Shown piece after piece: positions 51,547 through 59,703 of a stretch of 64,000 nt of DNA. Under the pieces are notes generated by a model. It was not told the DNA's origin, searched no databases, and worked only from the letters and a program-made list of their open reading frames with translations. Each line of letters starts with the position of its first letter. The first letter of the stretch is position 1. Origin of the DNA: Amycolatopsis orientalis DSM 40040 = KCTC 9412 (lineage in GTDB: Bacteria; Actinomycetota; Actinomycetes; Mycobacteriales; Pseudonocardiaceae). The translations under genes and the position numbers were made by a program. The DNA lies in the NCBI RefSeq assembly GCF_000478275.1, contig NZ_ASJB01000017.1, positions 62,001 through 126,000 on the forward strand, read 5' to 3'.

Positions 51547-52311
51547 ATGAGCCGGTTCACCGGTCTGCTGAAACTGGCCGCCGCCGCGGCCGCCGGAGCC
51601 GTCCTCGCCGGCGGCGCCACCGCCGTCGCGAACACCGACGACGCCTCCTGGCGGCGTGGTCACGAGCCCGCCAACATCGGCCAGGTCAAACTCGACGTTA
51701 AGGCCTACTACGGCGATGTCGTCGGCAGCGACGGCAAGCACCGGTACTCCGACACCAGCCGGTTCGTCTCCGACACCAAGCGCCAGGTCGAGGACGCCGA
51801 ACGCCACCTCGCCAGGCGGCTCGACCGCGGCGTCGAGAACCCCGCGATCGTGCTCGACGTCGACGACACCTCCGAGATCACCTACGGCTGGGAGGCCGAC
51901 AACGACTTCGGCTTCGACCCGAAGAAGCAGCAGGAAGCGATCGACAAGGGCACCTTCGTCGCGAACAAGCCGGTGCTGGAACTGGCGAACTGGGCGGCGC
52001 AACGCGGCGTCAAGATCTACTTCCTGACCGGCCGCAACGAGTTCCAGGGCCCGCAGTCGCTCAAGAACCTCGCGAACGAGGGCTTCCCGGCGCCCGCGGG
52101 GGCGTTCTTCAAGCCGAAGACCACCGCGCCGGACTACCTGCCGTGCGGGCTCACCTGCACCACCGTGCAGTACAAGGCGGGCACGCGGAAGCACATCGCC
52201 GCGACGGGGGCGACCATCGTGCTCAACCTCGGCGACCAGTTCAGCGACCTCGAAGGCGGTTACGCGGAGTTCCCGGTGAAGCTGCCGAACCCGATGTACT
52301 ACCTGCCCTGA
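51547..52311 (+). CDS. secreted HAD-family (class B/IIIB-like) acid phosphatase
   Basis: 254 residues. A signal peptide (1-29, LAAAAAAGAVLAGGATAVA) and the HAD motif I VLDVDDTS (Asp104, Asp106), motif II FLTGR near residue 161 and motif IV LNLGDQFSDL. It should hydrolyse phosphomonoesters outside the cell. GAGGAG is eight bases ahead of the ATG. Confidence 0.9.
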   Translation: MSRFTGLLKLAAAAAAGAVLAGGATAVANTDDASWRRGHEPANIGQVKLDVKAYYGDVVGSDGKHRYSDTSRFVSDTKRQVEDAERHLARRLDRGVENPAIVLDVDDTSEITYGWEADNDFGFDPKKQQEAIDKGTFVANKPVLELANWAAQRGVKIYFLTGRNEFQGPQSLKNLANEGFPAPAGAFFKPKTTAPDYLPCGLTCTTVQYKAGTRKHIAATGATIVLNLGDQFSDLEGGYAEFPVKLPNPMYYLP

Positions 52312-52375
52312 GGGGAATATCCGCGCGGGCGCCGTCGCTGTGCCCGGTATCGGAAACCCCCGAGGGAGCTGATCC

Positions 52376-52750
52376 ATGTCTGACAAGAAGGTGCTGAAGC
52401 CCAGCGCGGACCACCCGATCACGGTGGCGCCGAACAAGGCGCGGGTGGTCGTCACGGTCGGCGGGAAGGTCGTGGCGGACAGCGCGAACGCGCTGACACT
52501 GCAGGAGGCGAGCTACCCTCCGGTGCAGTACATCCCCCGCGCCGACGTCGACTTCGGCGTTCTGGAGCGGACGGAGCACTCGACGTATTGCCCGTTCAAG
52601 GGTGACGCGTCGTACTACAGCATCCGCGCCGGTGACGGCGTCGCCGAGAACGCCGTGTGGACCTACGAGGCGCCGCATGACGCGGTCGCCGAGATCAAGG
52701 ACCACGTGGCGTTCTACCCGTCGAAGGTGGACGCGATCGAAGAGCGCTGA
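52376..52750 (+). CDS. DUF427 family protein
   Basis: 124 residues, MSDKKVLKPSADHPITVAPNKARVVVTVGGKVVADS... with the DUF427 pattern YPPVQYIPRADVDFGVLERTEHSTYCPFKGDASYYSI. A small beta fold of unknown function. Start ATG 52376 behind GAGGGAG. A 16-bp tandem repeat begins over its stop codon. Confidence 0.9.
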   Translation: MSDKKVLKPSADHPITVAPNKARVVVTVGGKVVADSANALTLQEASYPPVQYIPRADVDFGVLERTEHSTYCPFKGDASYYSIRAGDGVAENAVWTYEAPHDAVAEIKDHVAFYPSKVDAIEER

Positions 52751-52791
52751 CGCCGCGCCGCGCTGACGCCGCGCCGCGCTGACGCCCGCCG
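52744..52791. repeat. 16-bp tandem repeats
   Basis: GCGCTGACGCCGCGCC is repeated from 52744 (two full copies at 52744-52759 and 52760-52775 and a degraded third), starting in the DUF427 stop region. A GGGCTGAAGGGCG motif then repeats about three times to 52840. It leads into the larger array. Confidence 0.75.
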
Positions 52792-52831
52792 CGGCTGAAG
52801 GGCGCTGTGGGCTGAAGGGCGGCTGCGGGCT

Positions 52832-52874
52832 GAAGGGCGCTTTCCCCGCATGCGATGCGAGGAAAGCGCCCTTC
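52832..52874. repeat. GAAGGGCGCTTTCC hairpin at the array start
   Basis: Arms GAAGGGCGCTTTCC (52832-52845) and GGAAAGCGCCCTTC (52861-52874) are exact, with a 15-base loop. This is the TGAAGG-type module; the first array unit begins at its right arm. Confidence 0.8.
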
Positions 52875-53357
52875 GCCGCGTCGCATGCGGTGAAGGGCCC
52901 CTTCAGCCCTCTTTCGTCCTGGGTTTCGGGGGTCGTGAGTGTTAAGTGTCGTTAGAACGGCACTTGCCACTCACGACCAGGTCTTTCGGGAGCCGGTGAC
53001 TTGGGCGCTCGTGCTGCACGCCGCTCCTGACCTCGCATTTAGTCGACTAAATGCGCCGGGCTTCACGCGTCGCATGCGGTGCGGGGAAAGCGCCCTTCGC
53101 CGCGTCGCATGCGGTGAAGGGCCCCTTCAGCCCCCTTCGTCCTGGGTTTCGGGGGTCGTGAGCGTTAAGTGTCGTTAGAACGGCACTTGTCACTCACGAC
53201 CAGGTCTTTCGGGAGCCTGTGACTTGGGCGCTCGTGCTGCACGCCGCTCCTGACCTCGCATTTAGTCGACTAAATGCGCCGGGCTTCACGCGTCGCATGC
53301 GGTGCGGGGAAAGCGCCCTTCGCCGCGTCGCATGCGGTGAAGGGCCCCTTCAGCCCC
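52848..53357. repeat. tandem array of a 223-bp composite palindromic unit
   Basis: Two full units (52861-53084 and 53085-53307, 224 and 223 bases) and a 50-base third. Each unit holds, in order, a TGAAGGGCCCCTTCA hairpin, a CGTGAGTG-type hairpin (52931-52978; 53154-53201) and a perfect GCATTTAGTCGACTAAATGC palindrome (53035-53054; 53258-53277). Units differ by a handful of substitutions. These three module types occur singly elsewhere in the window. There is no supported gene from 52751 to 53404. Confidence 0.9.
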
Positions 53358-53404
53358 GCCCGGGGGTCTTCTGGACTGCGGTCTGGGATCACTCCGCGTA
53401 GTCG

Positions 53405-54124
53405 TCAGGGGAGATGGTTGATCCGGTCGGCGTCCGCGGCGAGTGAGGTGTCGGGTTCGATGCGCCAGGCTTCCAGACTGGGTGCTTTGACGAGCGCGTC
53501 GATCAGGGCCTCCTCCCCGGCGACGAGGGTCGAGTCGAAGTCGACCTCGGTGGCCACGCACCACGCGCGGTCGTCCGGCCAGAAGAGGTTGGGCGACTGC
53601 GCCTCGAACCAGTTCGGCCGCGGCCGCCAGCCGAGTTCCGTCGCCGACGTCAGTGGTCCGGCGAACAGCAGGTAGTCGCGGCCGGGATGCCGCAGGCGTG
53701 GCGCTTCCAGCTGCTCGCGGGACAGGGTGGCCTCATCCGCCCAGCCGTAGCCTTCCCAAAGGCAGAACCAGGTGTCCGAAGTGGACGTATGGTCGCCGAG
53801 GACGGCCAGCAGGGCGGTGAGGCTGTGCGACGGCAGGCTGCCGCGACCGGGCGGGGAGCCTCGCCAGAGCGAGCCGGTGAGGTTCACCGGATCCGGGGAG
53901 CCCACGAGAGCGTGCCATTGCATGGTGCCGTGGACGCGCCGTCCGGTTTCGGCGGCGGCTTCGCTCCAGCTCGCCCAGCCACCGCGGTCGCGTTCGGCCG
54001 GATGGCAGATCCGGGCGTAGGCGGCATAGCCACGGGGGACCGTGCGGCTGGCCGCGCCGAACGTCCCGCCGAGCCTGGAGGATATCCACTCGGCGGGTGA
54101 CGGGTCGAGGACGGGCCGCAGCAC
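53405..54124 (-). CDS. conserved hypothetical protein
   Basis: 239 residues, soluble. Trp-rich (WASWSEAAAETGRRVHGTMQWHAL; TWFCLWEGYGWADEA; LGWRPRPNWFEAQSPNLFWPDDRAWCVATEVDFDSTLVAG), a pattern of a cytosolic actinobacterial family I cannot name. GTG start at 54124 with GGAG sixteen bases upstream. It ends beside the repeat array, facing away from the araC gene. Confidence 0.65.
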   Translation of the reverse strand: MLRPVLDPSPAEWISSRLGGTFGAASRTVPRGYAAYARICHPAERDRGGWASWSEAAAETGRRVHGTMQWHALVGSPDPVNLTGSLWRGSPPGRGSLPSHSLTALLAVLGDHTSTSDTWFCLWEGYGWADEATLSREQLEAPRLRHPGRDYLLFAGPLTSATELGWRPRPNWFEAQSPNLFWPDDRAWCVATEVDFDSTLVAGEEALIDALVKAPSLEAWRIEPDTSLAADADRINHLP

Positions 54125-54191
54125 GCTGGGCAGTCTCCAGCAAGATCAAGTGACGCGCATCTTGTCGGTGGGCGGGGGCATACTGCCGGGC

Positions 54192-54968
54192 GTGGGTGTT
54201 CCGCTGCGTCGCCGTTCGGGTGGGTCGGTCTACCACGAGAGCATGCCGGTCGCGGTGGTCGCCGGGGTGGTCGAGAGCGCCTGGACGGGCCGGGTCGGCC
54301 GCGGCCGTCCGCTGCGGGTGTTCCCGGACGGCTGCGTGGATCTCGTCTGGGACGGGCGAGGGCTCACCGCGGTCACCACGGTGAGCGGTGTGCTGCGGCA
54401 TGAGCTGCCGCCGGTCGACTGGACTGTCGGTCTCCGCCTGAGGTGCGGCGTCGGCGGCGCGGTGCTGGGGGTGCCGATGACGGATCTGGCGGCGGGAGCC
54501 ACCCCTTTGCGCGAACTGTGGGCCGCGAGCGCCCGTCGCGCGGAATCAAGGCTGGCCGAATGCGCGACGCCCGCCGAGGCGCGGTCCGTGCTGGAGGTGC
54601 TGGTCGCCGAGCGGATCCGTGATATCGAGCTGGACGGCCTGCCGGTCGCGGCCGCTCGCGCGTTGCGTTCGCCCGGCGCTCGCACCGATCAGGTGGCGGC
54701 CGATCTGGGCGTCAGTGAACGTGGTCTTCGGCGGCACGTCCGGCACGAAGTCGGCGTCGGCCCGAAGGAACTGCAGCGGGTGCTGCGGTTCCATGGCTTC
54801 CTCAGGCGGGTCGAGGCAGTGGCACGGAAGCGTTCGTCGCTCGCCGACGTCGCCGCCGAGCTGGGCTACGCGGATCAGTCCCATCTCGGGCGCGAGTGTC
54901 GGCGCCTGTCCGGAGTGTCGCCTGGCGCGCTGGTGCGATCCTGGACTGGCCGAAACGTTCCAGACTGA
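54192..54968 (+). CDS. AraC-family transcriptional regulator
   Basis: About 258 residues: an N-terminal DUF6597-type domain (YHESMPVAVVAGVVESAWTGR...FPDGCVDLVW) and a C-terminal AraC HTH with VAADLGVSERGLRRHVRHEVGVGPKELQRVLRFHGFLRRV and SSLADVAAELGYADQSHLGRECRRLSGVSP. It may regulate the thioesterase/kinase genes behind it or a diverging partner. Starts at 54192 or 54243 are possible. Confidence 0.85.
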   Translation: MGVPLRRRSGGSVYHESMPVAVVAGVVESAWTGRVGRGRPLRVFPDGCVDLVWDGRGLTAVTTVSGVLRHELPPVDWTVGLRLRCGVGGAVLGVPMTDLAAGATPLRELWAASARRAESRLAECATPAEARSVLEVLVAERIRDIELDGLPVAAARALRSPGARTDQVAADLGVSERGLRRHVRHEVGVGPKELQRVLRFHGFLRRVEAVARKRSSLADVAAELGYADQSHLGRECRRLSGVSPGALVRSWTGRNVPD

Positions 54969-54995
54969 GCAGGCGGCAGCGGCGAAGATCGTGCG

Positions 54996-55430
54996 GTGCT
55001 CGAACCTTTCCGCGTCACCATCGACATCCGCACGGACGACCTCGACATCAACGGTCACGTGCGTGGCCCCGCCTACCTCGCGTACGCGGATCACGCGCGC
55101 TGGGAATGTGTGTGGGCGGCCGGGGTGGATCCGTTGGCGCTCAAGGCCGCGAACCTCGGCCCGGTCAACCTCGAAACGACGATCCGGTTCCGTCGCGAGC
55201 TGCGCGCGCGGGCACGGATCGACATCCTGACCCGGTTCGACTGGGAGCCGGGCAAGGTGTCACGGGTCGTCCAGGACTTCCTCACGCCGGACGGTGTCGT
55301 GGTGGCCGAGGTGGAAAGTCTCTCCGGGCTGCTGGATCTCGAACGGCGGCGCCTGGTCCCGGACCCGGGACGGCATTGGCGAAAGTACGCGGTGCGGCCG
55401 GAAATCCTTGGCCTGGCACGGAGTTCCTGA
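54996..55430 (+). CDS. thioesterase, 4-hydroxybenzoyl-CoA thioesterase fold
   Basis: 144 residues, single hot-dog domain. The active-site motif is DLDINGHVRGPAYLAYADHARWE (D-x-N-x-H-V). It hydrolyses an acyl-CoA of unknown chain type. Start GTG 54996. Confidence 0.8.
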   Translation: MLEPFRVTIDIRTDDLDINGHVRGPAYLAYADHARWECVWAAGVDPLALKAANLGPVNLETTIRFRRELRARARIDILTRFDWEPGKVSRVVQDFLTPDGVVVAEVESLSGLLDLERRRLVPDPGRHWRKYAVRPEILGLARSS

Positions 55431-55484
55431 TCGGAGAACAGGAAACGTTTGACGAGGAGTGATTCCGGCGGTCAGATGGTCGTC

Positions 55485-56243
55485 GTGCACGCTGGACAGA
55501 CGAATCCCGTCGACGAGCAGCTCGTCCGGAGGTTGATCGCGGCACAGTTCCCCCACTGGGACGGGCCGGCGGTCGAGCGGTGGCCGTCCGGAGGCACGGT
55601 CAATGCCATGTTCCGGCTGGGTGACGACCTCGTCGTGCGGCTGCCGCTCGGGAAGAGCGGTGCCGAGGACGTGGCGCTGGAGCAGAAGTGGTTGCCCCGT
55701 ATCGCGTCCCTGTTGCCCGCCTCCATTCCCGAAGTGGTCGGGGAGGGAAATGCGGCCGAGGGCTACCCATGGCGGTGGTCGGTGTACCGCTGGTTGCCGG
55801 GGGAGAATCCTCGCGCGGGGGCGCTGAGCCGGCCCCGCCTGCTGGCCGAGGACCTGGCGGAGTTCGTGAACGCGATGCGACGGATCACTCTGCCGGGGGC
55901 ACCACAGGCCTATCGCGGCGGGCCACCGGTGTGGTCGCTCGCCGATCTGATGCCGGGAAACCTCCTGGTGGACGACGGCAGGCTCGCCGCGGTGATCGAC
56001 TTCGGCTGCCTTGGGGTGGGTGATCCGGCCTGTGACCTGTTTCCGGCATGGAATCTGCTGCCCGCCGAGGAGCGGAACGTCTTCCGCGATGCGTTGCGCG
56101 TGGACGACGCGACCTGGAGCCGAGGCCGGGGAAGGACGCTTTCGCAAGCGCTGATCGCCTTGCCGTACTACCGGAAGACCAACCCCACGATGGCGGACAA
56201 CGCACGGCGGGTGATCCGGGCGGTGCTGGAAGAGGATGGCTAA
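55485..56243 (+). CDS. APH-family kinase-like protein, internally shortened
   Basis: Choline/aminoglycoside kinase (APH) fold, about 252 residues, about 45 fewer than usual. N-lobe VRRLIAAQFPHW...VVRLPLGKSGAEDVALEQKWLP and the loop DFGCLGVGDPACDLFPAWNLL (metal-binding Asp) are intact. Between them, RGGPPVWSLADLMPGN replaces the normal 50-60 residue segment plus the catalytic WxHGDLxxGN: His-Gly is read as Leu-Ala though Asp and Asn stay. It is probably an inactive relic. GTG 55485 gives the family N-terminus (HAGQTNPVDEQLVRRL); ATG 55476 is also open. Confidence 0.65.
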   Translation: MHAGQTNPVDEQLVRRLIAAQFPHWDGPAVERWPSGGTVNAMFRLGDDLVVRLPLGKSGAEDVALEQKWLPRIASLLPASIPEVVGEGNAAEGYPWRWSVYRWLPGENPRAGALSRPRLLAEDLAEFVNAMRRITLPGAPQAYRGGPPVWSLADLMPGNLLVDDGRLAAVIDFGCLGVGDPACDLFPAWNLLPAEERNVFRDALRVDDATWSRGRGRTLSQALIALPYYRKTNPTMADNARRVIRAVLEEDG

Positions 56244-56582
56244 AGGCCTCACTCCGGACACACCACCTGAGGACTGTTTCGCTGGCCACGACCTAAGGAA
56301 TGCCTCGTAGTACGGGCCTCGTCGGGCAGGTGCGCGAGCAGTCGACCTTGTGCTAGCGTCGTCTTCGAGCCCCGTATGGGCCTATGCATGGAGGTAGCGG
56401 CTACTCAGCCACCCGGAGATCGGCACACACCGTCTCTCGTATTCCCCATCCCTTCGCGGTGGGAAGACGCCTCCATACGGTGTGCTCGAAAACCCCTGCG
56501 TACCAGTGGGTTCCTGTCGTCGTGCCCTTCTCGAGATGGCGGTGCCGCCCTCCTGTCGACACATCGACGGGAAAGGACCGCG
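56244..56582. other. 339-base intergenic region without a supported gene
   Basis: Nothing recognised. A frame stays open into the next gene from 56376, but the reading (MGLCMEVAATQPPGDRH...) looks like random coding. A possible -10 TAGCGT lies near 56354. The next gene uses TTG at 56583. Confidence 0.5.
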
Positions 56583-57440
56583 TTGACCGGCTTCAACGAT
56601 CAGGTGATCAAGGAATTCAGGCAGTACAAGGGAAAGCTCGGCGGGATGTTCGAGGGGCGGGAGCTGATCCTGCTCACCACCGTCGGCGCCAAGAGTGGCG
56701 AACGCCGCACGAATCCGTTGGGATACCTCGAAATCGACGGCGCGACCGTCGTCGTCGCTTCGAACATGGGTGCCCCGAAGAATCCTGGCTGGTACCACGA
56801 CATCCGGCGCGACCACCGGGTCACGGTCGAGACGGGAACCGAGACCTACGAGGCGATCGCGGCCGTTCCGCCCGTGCAGGAGCGTGCCGCGTTGTTCGCG
56901 AAGGTCGTCGCCGCGGAGCCGGGATTCGCCGAGTACCAGGCGAAAACGTCGAGGGAACTGCCCGTCGTGATCCTGCACCGGATCGACGACCGGGTGCGGG
57001 GGATGGGGGACTTCGTGGTGGAGGTCCACGAGTGGCTGCGCGGGGAACTCGAGACGCTGCGCACCGGGATCGACGATGTCGTCGCCGGACGCACGGATTC
57101 GCTCAGTATGGGGAAAACCCTGCGAGCGCACTGTGTTTCGTTCTGCGAGGCACTGACCAAGCACCATACCGGCGAGGACATGGGCGCGTTTCCGATGCTG
57201 GCGCAACGGTTTCCGGCGCTCGCGCCGACGTTGACGAAGCTCGGCGAGGACCACGTCGTCGTCGCGACGCTGCAGAAGCGGATCCGTGACCTCGTCGAGG
57301 GGTACGTTCACGGCGAGAGTGACCCCGTCCGCTTGCGCGACGACTTCGACGCCCTCGCGAGCACGCTCGAAGCACACTTCGCCGCGGAGGAGGAAGCCAT
57401 CGTCACCGCACTCAACGTGATGGTGCCCTCGAACGGCTGA
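56583..57440 (+). CDS. Ddn-type (F420) nitroreductase-family protein fused to a hemerythrin domain
   Basis: About 285 residues. The N-terminal half (FNDQVIKEFRQYKGKLGGMFEGRELILLTTVGAKSGERRTNPLGYLEIDGATVVVASNMGAPKNPGWYHDIR) is the F420-dependent deazaflavin nitroreductase fold. The C-terminal half is an HHE/hemerythrin four-helix bundle with His and Glu ligands in HEWLRGEL, HCVSFCEALTKHHTGED, EDHVVVATL and LEAHFAAEEEAI, which should bind a di-iron centre. The fusion suggests redox coupling of F420H2 with O2 or NO. TTG 56583 follows GGAAAGG. Confidence 0.85.
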   Translation: MTGFNDQVIKEFRQYKGKLGGMFEGRELILLTTVGAKSGERRTNPLGYLEIDGATVVVASNMGAPKNPGWYHDIRRDHRVTVETGTETYEAIAAVPPVQERAALFAKVVAAEPGFAEYQAKTSRELPVVILHRIDDRVRGMGDFVVEVHEWLRGELETLRTGIDDVVAGRTDSLSMGKTLRAHCVSFCEALTKHHTGEDMGAFPMLAQRFPALAPTLTKLGEDHVVVATLQKRIRDLVEGYVHGESDPVRLRDDFDALASTLEAHFAAEEEAIVTALNVMVPSNG

Positions 57441-57448
57441 TCGGACGG

Positions 57449-57476
57449 ACGCCCTGGGGTTTCGGCCCCGGGGCGT
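57449..57476 (+). terminator. GC-rich hairpin terminator
   Basis: ACGCCCTGGGG (57449-57459) and CCCCGGGGCGT (57466-57476) with loop TTTCGG, nine bases after the Ddn-hemerythrin stop. One mismatch in the stem; no T-run, but the position fits. Confidence 0.55.
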
Positions 57477-57612
57477 GTACCCTGGGAGTCGGCGCCGCTC
57501 TCGCAGCGTGACGCCGATCCGGCACGAGACGGGCGGAATTCGCCCCCGGCCTCGCCGAAGACCGCAGATGAGCGGTCCCCATTCGAAAGGTTTCACCGTC
57601 AAAACTCACAGC

Positions 57613-57756
57613 ATGGACAGTGCGCTGTTCAGCCACCCGCTCGACACTCAGGTCGAGCGACACGACCAAGCCACTCCTCAGGGCGAGCGATACGTGGATC
57701 TTTTTCGCGAACCCTCTTATCCCGCACCGGAACCTTCGGCCGACGTCGTTCGTTGA
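57613..57756 (+). CDS. small ORF before the desaturase gene
   Basis: Possible 47-residue product MDSALFSHPLDTQVERHDQ...EPSADVVR, or 62 residues from ATG 57568 (MSGPHSKGFTVKTHS). GAAAGG precedes it around 57584. It is hydrophilic and matches nothing I know; the AT content is higher than in neighbours. It could be a leader or noise. The remaining 57757-57900 is non-coding. Confidence 0.25.
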   Translation: MDSALFSHPLDTQVERHDQATPQGERYVDLFREPSYPAPEPSADVVR

Positions 57757-57849
57757 CCAGACGAGTCCAACGTTTTGGGTGTCGTGTTGACCAAGCACGC
57801 TCGCGCAGAATTCGTCGCGGGCGTCGCCTTCCCTGCGTCGCGCCGTGAC

Positions 57850-57868
57850 ACCGGCTGACACAGCCGGT
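57850..57868. promoter_or_regulatory. dyad upstream of the desaturase
   Basis: ACCGGCTG-aca-CAGCCGGT, perfect 8-base arms, 32 bases before the desaturase ATG. A plausible site for a fatty-acid-responsive TetR-type regulator; the protein is not encoded next door. Confidence 0.4.
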
Positions 57869-57900
57869 AACAGTCCTGGCAATCGACAAGAAGCGACGAA

Positions 57901-58887
57901 ATGACTTCAGTTCTAAGTACCCCGGACAGCGATGAGCGGCAGGCACCACAGCCCCTGTTGTCCGGGGAGCAGTCCAACACCGAAAACTTCCTCGTCAAGC
58001 TGTTCGCGGTGGTGCCGCTGCTGGCACTGGCCGCCTCGGTCCCCTTCGCGTGGGGCTGGGGGCTCGGCTGGGTGGACCTCGGCCTCGCCGCCGGGTTCTA
58101 CTTCCTGACCGGCCTCGGCGTGACCATCGGCTTCCACCGCTACTTCACCCACGGTGCCTTCAAGGCCAACCGCGGCCTGCGGATCGCGCTCGCGGTCACC
58201 GGCAGCATGGCCATGCAGGGGCCGGTCATCGGCTGGGTGGCCGACCACCGGCGCCACCACGCCTTCGCCGACCGCGAGGGCGACCCGCACTCCCCGTGGC
58301 GCTTCGGCACCAGCCCGGCCGCGCTGGCCCGCGGCTTCTGGCACGCCCATATGGGCTGGCTGTTCGATCGCGAGAAGACCAACGCGCGACGCTTCGCCCC
58401 GGATCTGCTCGCCGATCGCGACATCGCCCGCGTCGACCGCCTGTTCCCGCTGCTCACCGTCGTGACACTGCTCGCGCCCGCCGTCCTCGGCGGCGTGATC
58501 ACGCTGTCGTGGTGGGGTGCGGTCACCGCGTTCTTCTGGGCCAGCCTGGTCCGCGTTGCGCTGCTGCACCACGTGACGTGGTCGGTGAATTCGCTGTGTC
58601 ACCTGATCGGCGACCGCCCGTTCGCCGCCCGTGACAAATCCGCGAACTTCTGGCCGCTCGCCATCGCTTCGATGGGCGAGTCCTGGCACAACTCCCACCA
58701 CGCCGACCCCACCGGCGCCCGGCACGGCGTCCGTCGCGGGCAGCTCGACATCTCCGCGCGGCTGATCTGGCTGTTCGAGAAGGCGGGCTGGGCGACCGAA
58801 GTCCGCTGGCCGAAGGCCGACCGTCTCGGCCGCAAGCTCAACCCCGGTCACTCCTTGTCACTGCGGCGGAGCGCGCGGCAGGCCTGA
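57901..58887 (+). CDS. acyl-CoA (delta-9) fatty-acid desaturase
   Basis: Di-iron membrane enzyme inserting a cis double bond into acyl-CoA. 328 residues, four membrane segments and all three His boxes: HRYFTH (79-84), HRRHH (116-120) and ESWHNSHH near 261-268. Similar to mycobacterial DesA3 and animal SCD1. ATG 57901 behind AAGAAGCGACG; its regulation may act at 57850. Confidence 0.92.
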   Translation: MTSVLSTPDSDERQAPQPLLSGEQSNTENFLVKLFAVVPLLALAASVPFAWGWGLGWVDLGLAAGFYFLTGLGVTIGFHRYFTHGAFKANRGLRIALAVTGSMAMQGPVIGWVADHRRHHAFADREGDPHSPWRFGTSPAALARGFWHAHMGWLFDREKTNARRFAPDLLADRDIARVDRLFPLLTVVTLLAPAVLGGVITLSWWGAVTAFFWASLVRVALLHHVTWSVNSLCHLIGDRPFAARDKSANFWPLAIASMGESWHNSHHADPTGARHGVRRGQLDISARLIWLFEKAGWATEVRWPKADRLGRKLNPGHSLSLRRSARQA

Positions 58888-58895
58888 GCCGCCTG

Positions 58896-59690
58896 TCAGC
58901 GGGCCGCTTCCACGATGGCGTCGACCAGCTCCGGCCCCTCGGAGAGCACCAGGTCGTTGTGGTCGGCGCCGGGGATTTCGATCACCCTGGCGCCGGCCGC
59001 TTTCGCCACTTCGCGGCTCTGCCCGGCCGGGACGATCGAGTCCGCGGCGCCGTAGACGACGGTGACCGGGGACTTCACGCGCGTGACGGTGTCCCTGGTC
59101 GGGAACTCGTCCCGCAGCAGCCATCGGACCGGCAGGAATGGGTAGTGCCGCTGCCCGACCGCCGCGAGGTCGGTGAACGGCGAGCGCAGGACGAGCGCGG
59201 TCGGCGGATGTTCGGTGGCGAGTTCGGTGACGACCGCCGAACCGAGGCTTTCGCCGAAGTACACCAACGGCGTCCCGGCCTCGCGTGCCAGGAAGTCCCG
59301 TGCGGCGCGGACGTCGAGCGCCAGCCCGTCTTCGGACGGTTCACCGGGGTTGCCGCCGTAGCCGCGATAGTCCAGGAGCAGCACCGAAAGCCCGCGCCCG
59401 GTCAGCGCGCGGGCGAGCGGTGCGCGGAACGACCGGTTCCCGGCGTTGCCCGGCGCGACGAGCACGGCCGCCTTCGCACCTGGCACGGGGAAGTACCAGC
59501 TCGCGAGGTTCAGCCCGTCCGACGTGGTGAATGTGACGTCCCGGCCGCCGGGCAGGATGACGGCGGCGGCGGGAAGCGGACCGCCCGTCGGCAGGTAGAT
59601 CAGCTTGCGCTGGAAGGCGAACACGCCACCGAAGACCACACCGACGAGGGTGACGGCCACCGCCAGCCTGATCAACACCTTCGCGCGCAT
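58896..59690 (-). CDS. alpha/beta hydrolase with N-terminal membrane anchor
   Basis: 264 residues. One N-terminal membrane segment (6-26) and an alpha/beta hydrolase domain: nucleophile in YFGESLGSA, Asp in YGAADSIV, His in GADHND, oxyanion residues PGNAGNR. Resembles ABHD13/BEM46-like proteins. Faces the desaturase 3' end with nine bases between stops. Substrate unknown. Confidence 0.85.
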   Translation of the reverse strand: MRAKVLIRLAVAVTLVGVVFGGVFAFQRKLIYLPTGGPLPAAAVILPGGRDVTFTTSDGLNLASWYFPVPGAKAAVLVAPGNAGNRSFRAPLARALTGRGLSVLLLDYRGYGGNPGEPSEDGLALDVRAARDFLAREAGTPLVYFGESLGSAVVTELATEHPPTALVLRSPFTDLAAVGQRHYPFLPVRWLLRDEFPTRDTVTRVKSPVTVVYGAADSIVPAGQSREVAKAAGARVIEIPGADHNDLVLSEGPELVDAIVEAAR

Positions 59691-59703
59691 CCCTCCATCA
59701 TGC

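Noticed and set aside
52848..53357. CRISPR array
   Set aside because: Only about 2.2 copies of a 223-bp unit, no short repeats with unique spacers, no cas genes.
57475..57756. 93-codon ORF before the desaturase as one protein
   Set aside because: The first 30 codons overlap the terminator tail and are Arg/Pro-rich; only the last 47-62 codons could be real, kept at low confidence.
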